A stretch of DNA of 7,598 nt from DATBMY01 sp036554605 (GTDB lineage: Bacteria > Acidobacteriota > Blastocatellia > UBA7656). The DNA lies in NCBI GenBank assembly GCA_036554605.1, contig DATBMY010000348.1, positions 1 to 7,598 of the forward strand. The letters are read 5' to 3'. The position numbers and the translations under genes were made by a program. Numbering within the stretch: position 1 is the first letter of the stretch; each line of letters starts with the position of its first letter. Under the pieces are notes generated by a model that ran no database searches, had not been told where the DNA came from, and saw only the letters and a program-made list of their open reading frames with translations. Below, one piece after another: positions 6,480 through 7,598 of this stretch.

Positions 6480-7598
6480 ATGACGCTAACGTGTCCAGAG
6501 TGCAAATCTTCTATCGCGCGCGAAGGCCAGCGGTTCTGTTATCGCTGCGGGCACGACCTGCGCGCCTACTATGACTCCTTGAACATTCAGATTAAAGAGA
6601 CGCGGCCCGTGCCAGATTCGCGCGAGGCGGATACTGACGAACAAGAGGCGGCAAAGCCTGAAGCGGAGGCAACCGGGTCCGAAATAGAGCAACCGGCTCC
6701 CGCTGCGACCGACCCGATTGAGATGACCGCCGAAACGGTCCTCATGCCCGCCTACGTCGAACTGAAAGGGGCCTTGCGGATACTGCTGCCGACGGGCGAC
6801 ATATTCGACCGGGAGCTTGCGCAAAACGAGACGCAGATAGGCAAGGGGCCGCGCAACGACATAGTCATATCCGATCCGGCCGTCTCGACCACACACGCGA
6901 TCATCAAGAGTGAGAACGGCTCGTTCATCATCAGCGACCTCGGCAGCCGCAACGGCACCTACGTCAACGGCGAGCGATTGAGCGGCCCGCGCAAGCTCCA
7001 GCACGGCGATGTTGTGGGGGTAGGTCTTTCAAAGCTCACGTTCAGGTTGAGCCAGCAAGGCGACACCGGCGCGATACTTACCGCCGACGTCGGCCCGCCC
7101 GGCGCGCTAAAAGAGCCGGTTGCGGTAACCGAGCAGATGCTTGCGGACGCCGTCGTTAAGGCGAGCTTGATCACTCGCCAGGATCTCGACCGCCTGCTCG
7201 AAACGAAGGGGCGCAGCCTCTACCGCGCTCTGATTGACGAGCGCGTCATCACCGAAGAGAAGCTCCGCAACTTCATGAGCCTCGCCTTCGCTCTCCCGAC
7301 CGTAGAGCTTGCCAAGGTCGAGGTGGCCGAGTCGCTTGCCGCGACCTTCCCGTCAAATCTCGCGCGCGAGCGTGCGGTCTTCCCCCTGTCGCTTGAGCCT
7401 GCTCCAAAGCCCGGCTCGCGCGAACGGCTACAGCTTGCAATGGCCGACCCGACCGACGCGGCGACCATCGAAGAGATCAGCCAGCAGATGCAGGCCGACG
7501 TGGAGATAAAACTCGCGACGCCCGCCGAGATCAACGAGCAGGTGGCGCGCCATTACGGCCCGAAACTCATAGGCGTGCTCCCTTCCGGGGAGACCCTC
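6480..7598 (+). CDS. Zinc ribbon-FHA-MshEN multidomain protein, 3'-truncated by window edge
   Basis: Open for 373 codons to the window edge. Domains in order: a zinc ribbon with C5-x2-C8 and C20-x2-C23 then GHDLR; an acidic, Ala/Glu/Pro-rich linker (about 35-100); an FHA domain (about 100-195) with IGKGPRNDI (120-128), S136-x2-H139, GSRNGTYVNG (155-164) and LQHGD (173-177); then an MshEN/T2SSE_N domain (about 218-360) with NLARERAVFPL (293-303) and LAMADPTD (319-326). FHA domains read phosphothreonine; MshEN domains sit at the N-terminus of type II secretion and type IV pilus ATPases and some bind c-di-GMP. I infer a cytoplasmic regulator or ATPase tied to Ser/Thr-kinase signalling and to a pilus or secretion machine. 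The ATPase domain, if any, lies outside the window. No good Shine-Dalgarno precedes the ATG, but the ribbon cysteines begin at residue 5, which supports this start. FHA position 122 is Lys where Arg is usual. Confidence 0.88.
   Translation, partial: MTLTCPECKSSIAREGQRFCYRCGHDLRAYYDSLNIQIKETRPVPDSREADTDEQEAAKPEAEATGSEIEQPAPAATDPIEMTAETVLMPAYVELKGALRILLPTGDIFDRELAQNETQIGKGPRNDIVISDPAVSTTHAIIKSENGSFIISDLGSRNGTYVNGERLSGPRKLQHGDVVGVGLSKLTFRLSQQGDTGAILTADVGPPGALKEPVAVTEQMLADAVVKASLITRQDLDRLLETKGRSLYRALIDERVITEEKLRNFMSLAFALPTVELAKVEVAESLAATFPSNLARERAVFPLSLEPAPKPGSRERLQLAMADPTDAATIEEISQQMQADVEIKLATPAEINEQVARHYGPKLIGVLPSGETL

Noticed and set aside
6486..7004. 172-codon minus-strand frame under the zinc ribbon-FHA gene
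   Set aside because: Mirror of conserved FHA and zinc ribbon coding sequence, with no motif of its own.
1..7598. Defence system, phage, integron, insertion sequence, CRISPR array, tRNA or rRNA
   Set aside because: No repeats with spacers, no transposase or integrase motifs, no terminal inverted repeats and no cloverleaf-like or rRNA sequence seen on either strand.

Overview
The window is GC-rich (roughly 60% by eye) bacterial chromosomal DNA with mostly single-domain housekeeping or accessory genes and no mobile-element, CRISPR or phage signal. The protein styles (an SSS-type symporter, an exported GH3 beta-N-acetylhexosaminidase, a DUF2203 protein, a stand-alone TatA, and a zinc ribbon-FHA-MshEN fusion), together with frequent ATA isoleucine codons despite high GC, make Acidobacteriota (Blastocatellia-like) my best guess. 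That assignment is an inference, not proven by any marker here.

Left block, plus strand, 1-5289: the 3' part of a sodium:solute symporter (N-terminus lost at the window edge), a 97-base gap carrying a strong 9-bp hairpin, a secreted two-domain GH3 (NagZ-type) enzyme, and, overlapping it by ATGA, a large polytopic membrane protein of glycosyltransferase-C-like layout and unknown function. The hexosaminidase next to a symporter suggests cleavage of amino-sugar-containing glycans (for example cell-wall fragments) followed by uptake of a released product. The membrane protein is translationally coupled to the hexosaminidase, so it may act in the same envelope-glycan context.

Middle block, 5290-6207: a hairpin-rich spacer, a small DUF2203 gene on the plus strand, and, converging on it, tatA on the minus strand. 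tatA has an excellent sigma70-type promoter and ribosome binding site, which fix its start at 6207.

Right block, 6208-7598: a divergent regulatory region with several promoter-like elements on the plus strand, leading into the first 373 codons of a multidomain protein: a four-cysteine zinc ribbon, an acidic linker, an FHA phosphopeptide-recognition domain, and an MshEN (T2SS/T4P ATPase N-terminal) domain. The gene runs off the right edge. This fusion is the most interesting object in the window: it links a Ser/Thr-phosphorylation reader to a domain normally found on secretion or pilus ATPases and known in some members to bind c-di-GMP. I see no clear sign of a complete, wholly new system.
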